Of a DNA stretch of 64,000 bases, positions 40,258 through 50,309 are shown piece after piece. Every line of letters begins with the position of its first letter. The first letter of the stretch is position 1. A program made the position numbers and the translations under genes. The notes beneath the pieces are model-generated. The model saw nothing but the letters and a program-made list of their open reading frames with translations, was not told the origin of the DNA and did no database searches. The DNA is from Thermoplasmatota archaeon (lineage in GTDB: Archaea; Thermoplasmatota; Thermoplasmata; Thermoplasmatales; Thermoplasmataceae): the NCBI GenBank assembly GCA_023381355.1, contig JAMCUL010000019.1, forward strand, positions 1 to 64,000. Direction: 5' to 3'.

Positions 40258-41000
40258 ATTCCTTCGAACTCATCAACCTGATACACAGTGAGCCTCTTGC
40301 TGCCCACCTTGAGGGAAGGTTCAGCATCCACAGGGGAACGACAAGGGAAAACCTCAAGATGGTGCTTTCTGGAAAGACCGATTATGCCATGGTCTCCATA
40401 GTTGATTATTTCAGGCATATGAACGAGCTTGAACTTGTTCATGGACCGACAATAACAGGAAAAATACACTCCATGTCAAATCTGGTTATTTCAAGGGATC
40501 TTGATCCTTATCCTGGCATGAATGTGGCAGTTACGGCGGAAACAGATACAACTGCATTCTTCCTGCGGGAGATACTGGATGAGATGTATCCCGGCTCGAA
40601 TCTGATACGTAGCAGGAGAAGCAAGCCCGATGAACTTCTATCGGAAGAAGATTTTGCGCTTGTTATTGGTAACAACGCGCTTACGGTATATGAATCGAGT
40701 TTTCGTGTCCTCTTTGACGTTACAAAAATGTTCGGAAAACTGTTTGACCTTTACAGTATATACGCCGTGACTGTTGCGAGGAAGGATAGCGGAATGAATA
40801 TCTCCATGAAAGGGGAATTCGAGGTAGAACCGTGGGAGAAAACTGAACTTGTTGATTCAGTGAGTTCTAAGTTCGGCATAAGCAGGAATATCATATCTGA
40901 TTATTTCTCAGCCATAAGCTATGATTATGATTCTGTCATTGAAAAACAGATTGGGGTAATAAGAGAAATGTATGAGGAGAAGAAGGACAATATCTTCTAA
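40254..41000 (+). CDS. mqnA: Chorismate dehydratase
   Basis: 'HRGTTRENLKMVLSGKTDYAMVSIVDYFRHMNEL', 'IHSMSNLVISRDL'; overlaps mqnE stop. Confidence 0.85.
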   Translation: MNSFELINLIHSEPLAAHLEGRFSIHRGTTRENLKMVLSGKTDYAMVSIVDYFRHMNELELVHGPTITGKIHSMSNLVISRDLDPYPGMNVAVTAETDTTAFFLREILDEMYPGSNLIRSRRSKPDELLSEEDFALVIGNNALTVYESSFRVLFDVTKMFGKLFDLYSIYAVTVARKDSGMNISMKGEFEVEPWEKTELVDSVSSKFGISRNIISDYFSAISYDYDSVIEKQIGVIREMYEEKKDNIF

Positions 41001-41350
41001 TTACAGGCCTTCTCTGAAAAAACTGCTGCAAGATAGATGGGTGTGTGGGTTTCTTGACGCTAAATTTAGGATTTTGTGGAAACATGATCCGGTTTTAGAA
41101 CATCTCATGATCTGATCTATTTCCCCATCCACACGGGAGTTATATTCATTCCATCCTGAAACCCAAGACATGGTGCTTTATTGAATAACCCTGTCCCTGG
41201 ATTTGACATCTCGACGACTCCTGGCCTGATATTCTTCACATAGATTCAGTCAATCCTCATGCTTTTCCTTCTTGGGAGATTCCGGGTATAGTATTCATGA
41301 ACAATGCTCCCATTGATCGATGGAGTGATGCATATTCCTCAGGCATCCCC
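41001..41350 (-). pseudogene. Possible degenerate IS5-like transposase N-terminal remnant
   Basis: Minus strand, with frameshifts/stops, reads '...SGWNEYNSRVDGEIDQIMR...', resembling the 'WxEYNxxLxxRGxI' start of IS5-type transposases. Confidence 0.25.
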
Positions 41351-41390
41351 GGTGCATATGAATTCATATGCAAAGAAAAAATTCCTACCC

Positions 41391-41918
41391 ATGATCAGGG
41401 AACTTAAATGGACAGATATGCATGATCTCATCGACAATTATTATGGATATTACGATGAACTTGAGGATGATCCTGATATTGGACTTGCATTTTACAGGAT
41501 AAAACCTGAGTACAGGAATGAGGTTGAATGGTTTGCCAGCCTCTATGAAGAAGTTATATCTGGAAATGCAGTAGCCGTTGTTGCTGAAGAGGATGGCAGG
41601 GCGGTGGGGCTTTGCGACATCCACAGGATAAGACCAAATTCTGAGCTGGATCATGTAGGAACTCTAGGGATCGCCATAATCAGGCAGTACAGGAACAGGG
41701 GAATTGGAAAGGAACTCATAAGAAAGGCTCTTGAATTATCAAGAGGTAAGTTTGAGATAGTAAAACTGGAGGTATTTGCAGTGAACAGCAGGGCCATCTC
41801 CGTTTACAGGAAGGCTGGATTCAAGGAATATGGTATATTTCCGGATTCCCTCAGGAGGGGAGAAAGATACTATGACCAGATTCTTATGTATTATAGACTG
41901 GATGGCGAGACGGGATAA
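41391..41918 (+). CDS. GNAT acetyltransferase (start reassigned from 41304 to 41391)
   Basis: 'LGIAIIRQYRNRGIGKELIRKAL' acetyl-CoA motif A, 'VNSRAISVYRKAGFKEYG'; 'MIRELKWTDMHDL' is a typical GNAT N-terminus. Confidence 0.87.
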   Translation: MIRELKWTDMHDLIDNYYGYYDELEDDPDIGLAFYRIKPEYRNEVEWFASLYEEVISGNAVAVVAEEDGRAVGLCDIHRIRPNSELDHVGTLGIAIIRQYRNRGIGKELIRKALELSRGKFEIVKLEVFAVNSRAISVYRKAGFKEYGIFPDSLRRGERYYDQILMYYRLDGETG

Positions 41919-42108
41919 CCAGTATTTACCGGTGACCAGAGGAAATGATGTCCATGTTGCGGAAAATATGTTAACATGAATTTTCAGGCCGTGACTGGCT
42001 CAGGTTTCCTTGAAATGAATCTGTGCAGTTAATTAATTCCCGCCTGGAGAGAGCAGGGATTCAGGAGACATGAAAAATTTATCTACTTATTTACTCTTCC
42101 TTCTCATG

Positions 42109-43560
42109 TTTGCAGACAAATTGAAGAAGATAAAGGAAGGGCTTACCTTTGACGATATTCTTGTTTTACCGAGCAGATCACCTATAGAGCCCCGGGAGAC
42201 CGACATAAAAAGCAGGTTTTCCAGACATATAGCGCTGAATGTCCCCATATCAAGTTCCCCGATGGACACTGTAACTGAATGGCAGATGGCAGTTGGCATG
42301 TCAAGAACAGGTGGATTGGGAATAATTCACAGAAACATGTCAAGAAATGAAGAGGTTGCCATGGTCAGGAAGGTGAAGAGGGAAGAATCTCTCATTATAC
42401 GAAACGTTCACACCATAGACCCTGAAACTCCCGTAAGTGTTGCAAGGAATATCATGGAAGAAAAGAACATCGCGGGTTTTCCTGTTGTCCAGGGTGAAAA
42501 GCTTGTCGGGATAGTAACCAAGCGTGACATAGAATTCGCCGATGCACAGAAGGGAAAGATCAGGGAGATAATGACAAAGGATGTTATCTATGCGAAGGAC
42601 AACATAACACCGGAGGAGGCAAGAAGAATCCTCTATGAGAACAGGATAGAAAAACTCCCCCTTGTGGACAACAACGGAAAAGTTGTTGGACTCATAACGT
42701 CCAAGGATATTGTTACCAGGCAGAAATTCCCCCATGCAACAAGGGATGAGGAAGGACAGCTCATGGTTGGCGCCGCCGTGGGCCCCTTTGATATTGACAG
42801 GGCCCTGCTGATGGAGAAGGAAGGGGCTGATGTGATAGTGATAGATACTGCTCATGCTCACAACGACAATGTTATTGCCTCACTCAGGAAGATGAGGAAG
42901 CAGGTTGATGTGGACATCGTTGTGGGAAATATTGCGACTGAACAGGCCGCAGAGGATCTGATTTCATGTGACATTGATGGATTGAAGGTTGGAATCGGGC
43001 CTGGCTCCATATGTACTACAAGGGTTGTCGCAGGCATTGGTGTCCCACAGATAACGGCAATTACAGAAGCAGCAGATTACGCAAAGGAACACGATGTTCC
43101 GGTGATTGCAGATGGGGGAATCAGGTTTTCAGGTGATATTGTCAAGGCGATTGCAGCCGGTGCTGAATGTGTCATGCTCGGTTCCCTCCTGGCCGGAACT
43201 GACGAGAGCCCTGGTGCAGAGATGATCATAAATGGCAGAAAATACAAGACATACAGGGGAATGGGTTCAATCGGTGCTCTTTCCAGGGGTTCTGATAGAT
43301 ATGGCAAGTTCAGCGGAAGCAAGTTTGTCGCTGAGGGAGTCGAGGGGGCTGTCCCCTACAAGGGAAAAGTTGAGGAGGTTGTATACCAGCTGAGTGGTGG
43401 AATCAGGGCAGGAATGGGTTATGCAGGATGCAGGAATATACAGGAACTCAGGACAAAGACAGAATTCATAAAAATCACGAACAGCGGATTGAGGGAAAGC
43501 CATCCTCATGATATAAGGGTAGTATCGGAACCACCAAACTACCAGATGTTTTCAAACTGA
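42109..43560 (+). CDS. guaB: IMP dehydrogenase with CBS domains (ORF from 42070; start likely 42109)
   Basis: '[13 protein letters not shown]', two CBS domains, '[20 protein letters not shown]', '[10 protein letters not shown]'. Confidence 0.96.
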   Translation, partial: FADKLKKIKEGLTFDDILVLPSRSPIEPRETDIKSRFSRHIALNVPISSSPMDTVTEWQMAVGMSRTGGLGIIHRNMSRNEEVAMVRKVKREESLIIRNVHTIDPETPVSVARNIMEEKNIAGFPVVQGEKLVGIVTKRDIEFADAQKGKIREIMTKDVIYAKDNITPEEARRILYENRIEKLPLVDNNGKVVGLITSKDIVTRQKFPHATRDEEGQLMVGAAVGPFDIDRALLMEKEGADVIVIDTAHAHNDNVIASLRKMRKQVDVDIVVGNIATEQAAEDLISCDIDGLKVGIGPGSICTTRVVAGIGVPQITAITEAADYAKEHDVPVIADGGIRFSGDIVKAIAAGAECVMLGSLLAGTDESPGAEMIINGRKYKTYRGMGSIGALSRGSDRYGKFSGSKFVAEGVEGAVPYKGKVEEVVYQLSGGIRAGMGYAGCRNIQELRTKTEFIKITNSGLRESHPHDIRVVSEPPNYQMFSN

Positions 43561-43584
43561 TCCGCTGGCTTCATTGGAATGCAT

Positions 43585-44982
43585 CTAAACAGGTCCATTC
43601 CTCAAATTTACCATCTCACTATTTTCATTCAGGATTTCAGCAATAAGTGGTTTCACCGAATCACCCCTATCCTTCAGGTTGAAGGGGTACGCCTCCCTTC
43701 TTACAATTATGTCGTCAGGGAATATGGCACACTCATAATCCCTCTCGTACCTGTACAGATCCTTCCCGGACAGTTCAGGCCTCCTGTAATCGATAACCGG
43801 AAGATTCCTGACATTCATCCTCCTTCCAGCAGTCTTGCCATAAATCGTTGCAACCTTTCTTGACACCGATCTGAAGTTCGTCAGTTTTCCGCCATAAATA
43901 TTTATGAAATTTCCTTCCGTCTTTATCACAAAACCACGAGATATTGATCCTGGATCATCACTTTCGCCATAGAGGGGCCTGATTCCTGCATATGAATAGG
44001 TTATGTCTGAATAACTCAGGCCCGGGAAAAGCCTTCTCGCGCTTTCAAGTATATATTCCACGTCCTCGCTGTCAACCATGAAGTCATCGGGCGATCTTAC
44101 GAACCTGTCGGTTGTTCCAATTATGGTTACCTCCCCACGAGGTATTATGAACATCTGCCTCCCGTCAATGTGCGATCTCAGTACAATTGAATCCTTTATT
44201 CCTATCCTCTCTGAAGATACTACTATGTGGATTCCCTTGCTTAATTTAAGACTCCCGGAGAATTCTGGGTCATACATTCGGGAAATCTTCCCTGCCCAGG
44301 GCCCTCCTGCATTTATAACAAATCTCGCCTTGACCTCACTATCCTTATGCCGGATTTCATCGGTGAACCTTATCCTCACAAGATTCTCTTCCCTTGCAAT
44401 TTCCTTAACAGTGGAGTAATTGAGGCACACTGAACCCTTCCTAACTGCAGATACTATGTTGTATATTACCATCTTTGTGTCATCGGTGAAGGCATCCATG
44501 TAATTGAAATAGCCACTCACGCTGACGGGCATCTCTCCGCCATTCTTCACGAATCTTGGAAATGAGACATGCCCGCTAAGTACGTTGTAAACGAAGATGC
44601 CTAGCCATAGTGTACCCCGCTTCCATGAATACTGGTCAACAAGTATCCTGAAGTTCATTGGCCTCACTATTTCGGTGTGGCTGAGGAGATAATTTCTCTC
44701 ATGAAGGAGGTCCCTTACCTCCCTTACTTCAAGATTGGCAAGGTACCTTATTCCCCCATGTATCAATTTTGAGGATCCAGAACTGGTTCCGGACCCAAAA
44801 TCACCCTTCTCCAGTAGAACACATTTAATTCCGTTTGATGCAAGGATGTTGGCGATACCTGCCCCGGTGATCCCACCCCCTATTATTGCGACATCAAAAA
44901 CCGGTTCATTTCCAGAAAATGAATCTATCCACTCACAGCGTTTCCTGAGATCAAACATGGACTTATCAGTGGTACCCATCAA
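43585..44982 (-). CDS. FAD-dependent glycerol-3-phosphate dehydrogenase
   Basis: 'FDVAIIGGGITGAGIANILASNGIKCVLLEKGDFGSGTSSGSSKLIHGGIRYL', 'IIGTTDRFV'. Confidence 0.92.
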   Translation of the reverse strand: MMGTTDKSMFDLRKRCEWIDSFSGNEPVFDVAIIGGGITGAGIANILASNGIKCVLLEKGDFGSGTSSGSSKLIHGGIRYLANLEVREVRDLLHERNYLLSHTEIVRPMNFRILVDQYSWKRGTLWLGIFVYNVLSGHVSFPRFVKNGGEMPVSVSGYFNYMDAFTDDTKMVIYNIVSAVRKGSVCLNYSTVKEIAREENLVRIRFTDEIRHKDSEVKARFVINAGGPWAGKISRMYDPEFSGSLKLSKGIHIVVSSERIGIKDSIVLRSHIDGRQMFIIPRGEVTIIGTTDRFVRSPDDFMVDSEDVEYILESARRLFPGLSYSDITYSYAGIRPLYGESDDPGSISRGFVIKTEGNFINIYGGKLTNFRSVSRKVATIYGKTAGRRMNVRNLPVIDYRRPELSGKDLYRYERDYECAIFPDDIIVRREAYPFNLKDRGDSVKPLIAEILNENSEMVNLRNGPV

Positions 44983-45329
44983 AATGCTATCAAAGCAGGC
45001 GATATTATTTTACTGGAGGGACACGAGGTGCCATGAATTGGCTGCGATAATTTTGTTCCCGCCTGCAAGAAGTCGCCAAAGAATGAAGCAGGCTGCACAT
45101 GCCGTTATTATTGCTTTAGGGGCTCCCGGGTGTTTTTCCCCTGATTCCTGAAAAGACGCTGCTGGCAGTGATGCGCATATTGACAGTGAGATGCTCATTC
45201 CTATCTGCACACTCTACAGACATTCCACAGACATTCCACAGGTGATTATCTTCATTTCTCCGACATTGAAAAATACATTCCTGTTTTGCCGGCAGTATAA
45301 TTTTTAAAGGTGTCTTGATATCTTGTCCC

Positions 45330-46043
45330 ATGGTATTCAAGGTCGTAGGCCACAGGGGTAACCCGTCTCAGTACCCTGAGAACACGATAGCGTCTTTCGT
45401 AAGTGCCCTGAAATGCGGTTCCTCTGGAGTGGAAACCGATATACAGATCACAAGGGATAAAGAAATTGTCATTTTTCACGATGACGACATGAAGAGGCTT
45501 ACTGGTGAGCCTGGAATGATTGGGCAGTACACCCTTGCAGAACTGAAGGAGATGAGGGTCCTGGGAACTGATGAGGCCATACCCACACTCCAGGAATTCC
45601 TTGATTCAACGAATGGAATCGAGAGATTCATTGAGCTCAAGGCAAGGAATGAAAAGGGTGAAAGGATAAACACAGGCCTGGAAAAATACCTGAACAGTTT
45701 TTTCCATGATAATTACACCGTGGATATTCACTTCATATCATTTGACATTGAGGCGATAAGAAACATGAAGGAATATAACAGGAATTACAGTGTTGGACTG
45801 GACATAGGCAGGGAAACATCCCTCATCTGGGATAGCATGATGAAGGATCATATACCGGATTTTCTGGACTTCGTCATACCGGAATACTCAATAATTGAAA
45901 ATGAGGATAGGGATCTGGGCAGGAACAGTTCAAGAATCATTCCATGGGTTGTGAATGAACCGGAGAAACTGGAAACGCTGAAGAAGAAAGGAATTGATGC
46001 TTTCATGACTGATATGCCCTGCCTCATGGCAGGGTATTCCTGA
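45330..46043 (+). CDS. Glycerophosphodiester phosphodiesterase
   Basis: 'VVGHRGNPSQYPENTIASF', 'VETDIQITRDKEIVIFHDDDMKRLTG'. Confidence 0.93.
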   Translation: MVFKVVGHRGNPSQYPENTIASFVSALKCGSSGVETDIQITRDKEIVIFHDDDMKRLTGEPGMIGQYTLAELKEMRVLGTDEAIPTLQEFLDSTNGIERFIELKARNEKGERINTGLEKYLNSFFHDNYTVDIHFISFDIEAIRNMKEYNRNYSVGLDIGRETSLIWDSMMKDHIPDFLDFVIPEYSIIENEDRDLGRNSSRIIPWVVNEPEKLETLKKKGIDAFMTDMPCLMAGYS

Positions 46044-46054
46044 AATTATCAGGC

Positions 46055-48733
46055 TCATCTGGCCTTTGTCCTGTCCTTAACAGCAGCACGTGCTGCCGCA
46101 AGCCTTGCGATTGGTATCCTGAATGGCGATGCTGAAACATAATTGAGCCCGATCCTGTGGCAGAATTCTACAGTCTCAGGATCTCCACCCTGCTCTCCAC
46201 ATATGCCTATTTCGAGCGTCTTGTTGCCCTTCCTTCCCTTCTCCACAGCCATTTTCATCAGTTCTCCAACTCCCTCAAAATCGACTGTCCTGAAGGGATC
46301 TCCGGGAAGGACACCTTCCTCAAGATACTTTGACATGAACTTCCCCTCAGCGTCATCCCTGCTGTATCCAAAGGTCATCTGTGTAAGATCATTTGTTCCG
46401 AAGGAGAAGAAGTCTGCATGCCTGGCTATCCTGTCTGCTGTGATGCATGCCCTCGGGATCTCTATCATGGTACCGAACTTATAGTGGACCTCCCTGCGTC
46501 CCATTGCGTTTATGGCAACCTTCTCGAGCCTTTCCCGCAGTATGGATAGTTCCTTCTCAGTCCCGACAAGTGGAATCATGATCTCCGGAAAGATCTTCTT
46601 TCCCTCTGACATCACGTTTATCGATGCCCTGATGATCGCCTCCACCTGCATCTCATATATTTCTGGAAACACTATTCCAAGACGGCATCCCCGGAAACCA
46701 AGCATAGGGTTAAATTCCTCGAGTGATTTTATTGCCTCAAGCATTTCTGTCTCTGTCCCAAGGGTTGAGAGAATCTCATCCATTTCCTTTGAATCTGCCG
46801 CGTTCTTTAACCTGAACTTCAGCGAGTGAATGTTGTTCAGCACTTCCTCCTTGTCAGGAAGAAATTCATGGAGCGGTGGATCCAGGAGTCTGATAATAAC
46901 AGGGAATCCTTCCATTGTCCTGAAGAACTCTGTAAAATCATAAATCTGCATGGGAAGTAACTTGCTGAGGAAGAATTTTCTATCCTCCGTGTTCCTGCTC
47001 ATGATCATCGATCTCATGATTCCAATGCGCTCATTTCCCAGAAACATCCTCTCAGTTCTTGCAAGACCTATCCCCTCACCTCCATTTTTCCTTGCCATTA
47101 TTGCTTCCTCAGGTGTGTTTGCGTTTGCACGAACCCCGATTTTCCTCAGCTCATCAGCCCATTTGAGGAGATGCTCTATATGGATTCCAACCTGTGGCTC
47201 CTCAAGGTCAGTTATCCCGAGTATGAACTCCCCCTTGGTACCATCTACTGTGATCATGTCGCCTTCCCTCAGGATTGTTCCCCCTATGGAGAGGGATCTC
47301 TCCCTCACGTTGACATTCATGGATTCAACACCAACAACAGCCGGCTTGCCCATTGCCCTTGCCACCACTGCAGCATGGGAAGTCATTCCTCCCTTCTGGG
47401 TCAGGAATCCTTCCGAAACAGACATTCCACGAACATCATCCGCGGTGGTTTCAGGCCTTACCAGGATCACCTTCTTTTTTTCCTTCGCAAGTTCGACTGC
47501 CCTGTCCGATGAAAATACTATCGTCCCGATTGCTGCCCCGGGTGAAGCTGCAAGTCCCTGGCCAAGGACCTTCTCCCTCCCGGTCTTCCTTACCTGCGGA
47601 TGGAAGAGGATATCCAGTGTTGATGGGGTCACCCTCATGACCGCCTCTTCCCTGGTAATCAGCCCCTCATCAGCCATCTCCACTGCAATTCTGACTGCTG
47701 CCCGTGCACTCCTCTTTCCACTCCTTGTCTGGAGCATGTAGAATTTCCCCTTTTCAATTGTGAATTCCATATCCTGCATGTCCCGGTAATGCCTTTCCAG
47801 TATCTCTGCGCTTTTTACAAATTCCCTGTACGCGTCAGGCAGGATCCTCTCCATTTCGGATATCCTTCTTGGAGTCCTGATTCCAGCAACAACATCTTCG
47901 CCCTGCGCATTCTGCAGGAATTCCCCGAAAAGAACCTTCTCCCCACTGTTCGGATCCCTTGTGAATGCAACTCCGGTTGCAGAATCCTCCCCCATGTTTC
48001 CGAATACCATTGAAACAATATTCACTGCGGTACCGAGTGTTTCCGGAATCTGGTTCAGCTCCCTGTAGACCTTTGCCCTTGGGGAGTCCCATGAATTGAA
48101 TACTGCTTCTATTGCAAGTGTCAGCTGCTCCTTTGGATCCTGCGGGAAGCTTTTTCCCATGGATTTGTAGACCCTGTCAAATGCCTTGCTTATCTCCTCA
48201 AGCTCATTCTCATTCAATTCTATGTCATGCTTCTTCCCTGATCGTTCCTTGATCTTTTCTATCTCTCCCTCGAATTTCTCGTGATCTATTCCAAGGACAA
48301 CAGTACCGAACATCTGCTTCAGTCTCCTGTAAGAATCAAGGGCAAACCTCATGTTCCCCGTTGATTTTGCCAGGCCTTTGATCGTTGAATCGTTCAGCCC
48401 AACGTTCAGGATGGTGTCCATCATTCCTGGCATGCTGATGGGAGCTCCAGACCGGACCGATACAAGCAGGGGGCTTGATGTGCCTCCAAGTTTCTTTCCA
48501 GTTTCGGCCTCAACCCTTGCGAGTGCCTCCATTGCAGAATCCATCATTCCATCTGGAAATTTGCCAGTTTTCTGGAAAATTATGCAGGCTTCTGTTGTTA
48601 TTGTGAATCCCGGCGGGACAGGCAGCCCGATCTTTTTCATTTCTGCAAGGCCTGCACCCTTGCCTCCAAGAAGATCAGCCATGTCCTTATTTCCCTCTTC
48701 AAACATATAAACAAGCTTTTTTTTGTCTGTCAC
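46055..48733 (-). CDS. ppdK: Pyruvate, phosphate dikinase
   Basis: 'LLGGKGAGLAEMKKIGLPVPPGFTI', 'KGGMTSHAAVVARAMGKPAVVG', 'FFSFGTNDLTQMTFGYSRDDAEGKF', 'GICGEQGGDP'. Confidence 0.97.
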   Translation of the reverse strand: MTDKKKLVYMFEEGNKDMADLLGGKGAGLAEMKKIGLPVPPGFTITTEACIIFQKTGKFPDGMMDSAMEALARVEAETGKKLGGTSSPLLVSVRSGAPISMPGMMDTILNVGLNDSTIKGLAKSTGNMRFALDSYRRLKQMFGTVVLGIDHEKFEGEIEKIKERSGKKHDIELNENELEEISKAFDRVYKSMGKSFPQDPKEQLTLAIEAVFNSWDSPRAKVYRELNQIPETLGTAVNIVSMVFGNMGEDSATGVAFTRDPNSGEKVLFGEFLQNAQGEDVVAGIRTPRRISEMERILPDAYREFVKSAEILERHYRDMQDMEFTIEKGKFYMLQTRSGKRSARAAVRIAVEMADEGLITREEAVMRVTPSTLDILFHPQVRKTGREKVLGQGLAASPGAAIGTIVFSSDRAVELAKEKKKVILVRPETTADDVRGMSVSEGFLTQKGGMTSHAAVVARAMGKPAVVGVESMNVNVRERSLSIGGTILREGDMITVDGTKGEFILGITDLEEPQVGIHIEHLLKWADELRKIGVRANANTPEEAIMARKNGGEGIGLARTERMFLGNERIGIMRSMIMSRNTEDRKFFLSKLLPMQIYDFTEFFRTMEGFPVIIRLLDPPLHEFLPDKEEVLNNIHSLKFRLKNAADSKEMDEILSTLGTETEMLEAIKSLEEFNPMLGFRGCRLGIVFPEIYEMQVEAIIRASINVMSEGKKIFPEIMIPLVGTEKELSILRERLEKVAINAMGRREVHYKFGTMIEIPRACITADRIARHADFFSFGTNDLTQMTFGYSRDDAEGKFMSKYLEEGVLPGDPFRTVDFEGVGELMKMAVEKGRKGNKTLEIGICGEQGGDPETVEFCHRIGLNYVSASPFRIPIARLAAARAAVKDRTKAR

Positions 48734-48875
48734 AGCTGATTTATGGGTGTATATATAAAAAGATTATCCATAGGCAATATAGATGATTGCGAGTCTCGTA
48801 ACCATTTTTGAATACTTTTGCGATGGTTAAAAAGATTGGTCAAGATTTATCCTTATGATGCAATAAGGTATTTAT

Positions 48876-49583
48876 ATGAATAGGTTTTATGTACAGACAG
48901 ATCATGGCAGAATTTCCTATTTAAAGAAAGAGGGAAATCCTGTAATTATTATGCTTCATGGCATGGGGGGAATGGGAAATAATTTTTTGAAGATTTCCGG
49001 ATGTGTGAATGGAGACTATGGGTTTGTTTTTCCCGATCTTCTTGGTCACGGCAAATCTGATAAACCCGAAAACATAACAGTCGGAATTCAGGCCGAAGCC
49101 ATTGATGAATTGATAAGGGAACTTGGAATCGAGAAATATTACATAGGAGGAAATTCTTATGGTGGTTGGGTCAGCCTCTATCACGAATACATGTATGGAA
49201 GCAGCATGGGAATGATTCTTATAAGCAGTGCTGGAACCAATCCGACCGTCAGTGAATATGGAGGAGAGAATGAGGAGGCCTTTATAGAGCGAATAATGAA
49301 GATGAATCCGGCAAACGATAAGGAATCCATAAGGAATATGCTCAGGAATAACGGTGACGGGGATTTCAAGATCACTCCAGGGATTCTGGGGAAGATAGAA
49401 AAAAAATCACTGGTGATTTGGGGAAGCAACGACAGGATGATTCCACTGGAATATGGGAAACTGATTCACGATGGATTGCGGAATTCCGAGATGCATATAA
49501 TAGAAGGAGGTGGACACACTACACATGTTACACATTATGAAGAGGTGTGCTCACTTATAAACAATTTCCTTGGAGGGAAATGA
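48876..49583 (+). CDS. Alpha/beta hydrolase
   Basis: 'VIIMLHGMGGMGNNFL', 'YYIGGNSYGGWVSL', 'EGGGHTTHV'. Confidence 0.88.
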   Translation: MNRFYVQTDHGRISYLKKEGNPVIIMLHGMGGMGNNFLKISGCVNGDYGFVFPDLLGHGKSDKPENITVGIQAEAIDELIRELGIEKYYIGGNSYGGWVSLYHEYMYGSSMGMILISSAGTNPTVSEYGGENEEAFIERIMKMNPANDKESIRNMLRNNGDGDFKITPGILGKIEKKSLVIWGSNDRMIPLEYGKLIHDGLRNSEMHIIEGGGHTTHVTHYEEVCSLINNFLGGK

Positions 49584-50309
49584 GTAATATCCAGGATCCT
49601 CTGATTTCCGGAGTTCCCTCTTTTCCTCAACCTTCCCATCAGAATATATCACAGTGAATCTTGTCATCTTCAGTGCCTCAAGTTTCACGGTCCTCACACC
49701 ATTGTTCTCTGTATAGGTATCAATGAAGAGGGAATCCCCTCCAAAATTCTCGTTGGCTGAATTTACTGACAGCACGCTTATCCTGTTCTCAAGAGCCCTT
49801 GCTTCAATGTATGTGTGCCATTCCTTATGGAAATCGTTCCGTATCAGTGAGGGATTGATCAGGAGGGTTGCCCCCTTCATTGCGCTTATCTTTGCATAGA
49901 ACGGGAAATCTATATCATAACATATTGGAACTGCAAACGCAATATCGGGTGTCCTGAATATATTGATGATCCTTCCTTTCTCCACCCTGCCCCTCTCCCT
50001 GTCAAATGGAACTAATTTATCCTGAAAACCGATGGTGCTGCCGTTCATGAATATATATGATCTGTTGAAAATCCCTCCTGAAGTCTTCTCAAGAATGGAT
50101 CCGGCCACCACTATCCTGTTCTTTGAGATATTACTGAGCATCCTGAATGACCTTGATTCTGAGAAAGGCTCGAAGACATCAATAATGAATCTTTCGGGAA
50201 ATGCAACAATGTCGAGACCTTCATAATTCTGGTTTCCCAGCATATCCAGCATCTGCTCCTCCTCAAGTGGACCAACCTGGAATGCCCCAATTTTCAACCG
50301 TTCCTGCAT
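49551..50309 (-). CDS. Carbon-nitrogen hydrolase (nitrilase superfamily)
   Basis: 'DIVAFPERF', 'FAVPICYDIDFPFYAKISAMKGATLLINPS' (E-K-C triad context). Confidence 0.86.
   Translation of the reverse strand: MQERLKIGAFQVGPLEEEQMLDMLGNQNYEGLDIVAFPERFIIDVFEPFSESRSFRMLSNISKNRIVVAGSILEKTSGGIFNRSYIFMNGSTIGFQDKLVPFDRERGRVEKGRIINIFRTPDIAFAVPICYDIDFPFYAKISAMKGATLLINPSLIRNDFHKEWHTYIEARALENRISVLSVNSANENFGGDSLFIDTYTENNGVRTVKLEALKMTRFTVIYSDGKVEEKRELRKSEDPGYYSFPSKEIVYK

Noticed and set aside
46143-48710. Multiple long plus-strand ORFs (e.g. 46950..47741, 263 aa) antisense to ppdK
   Set aside because: Shadow ORFs created by codon bias opposite a strongly conserved gene; no motifs of their own.
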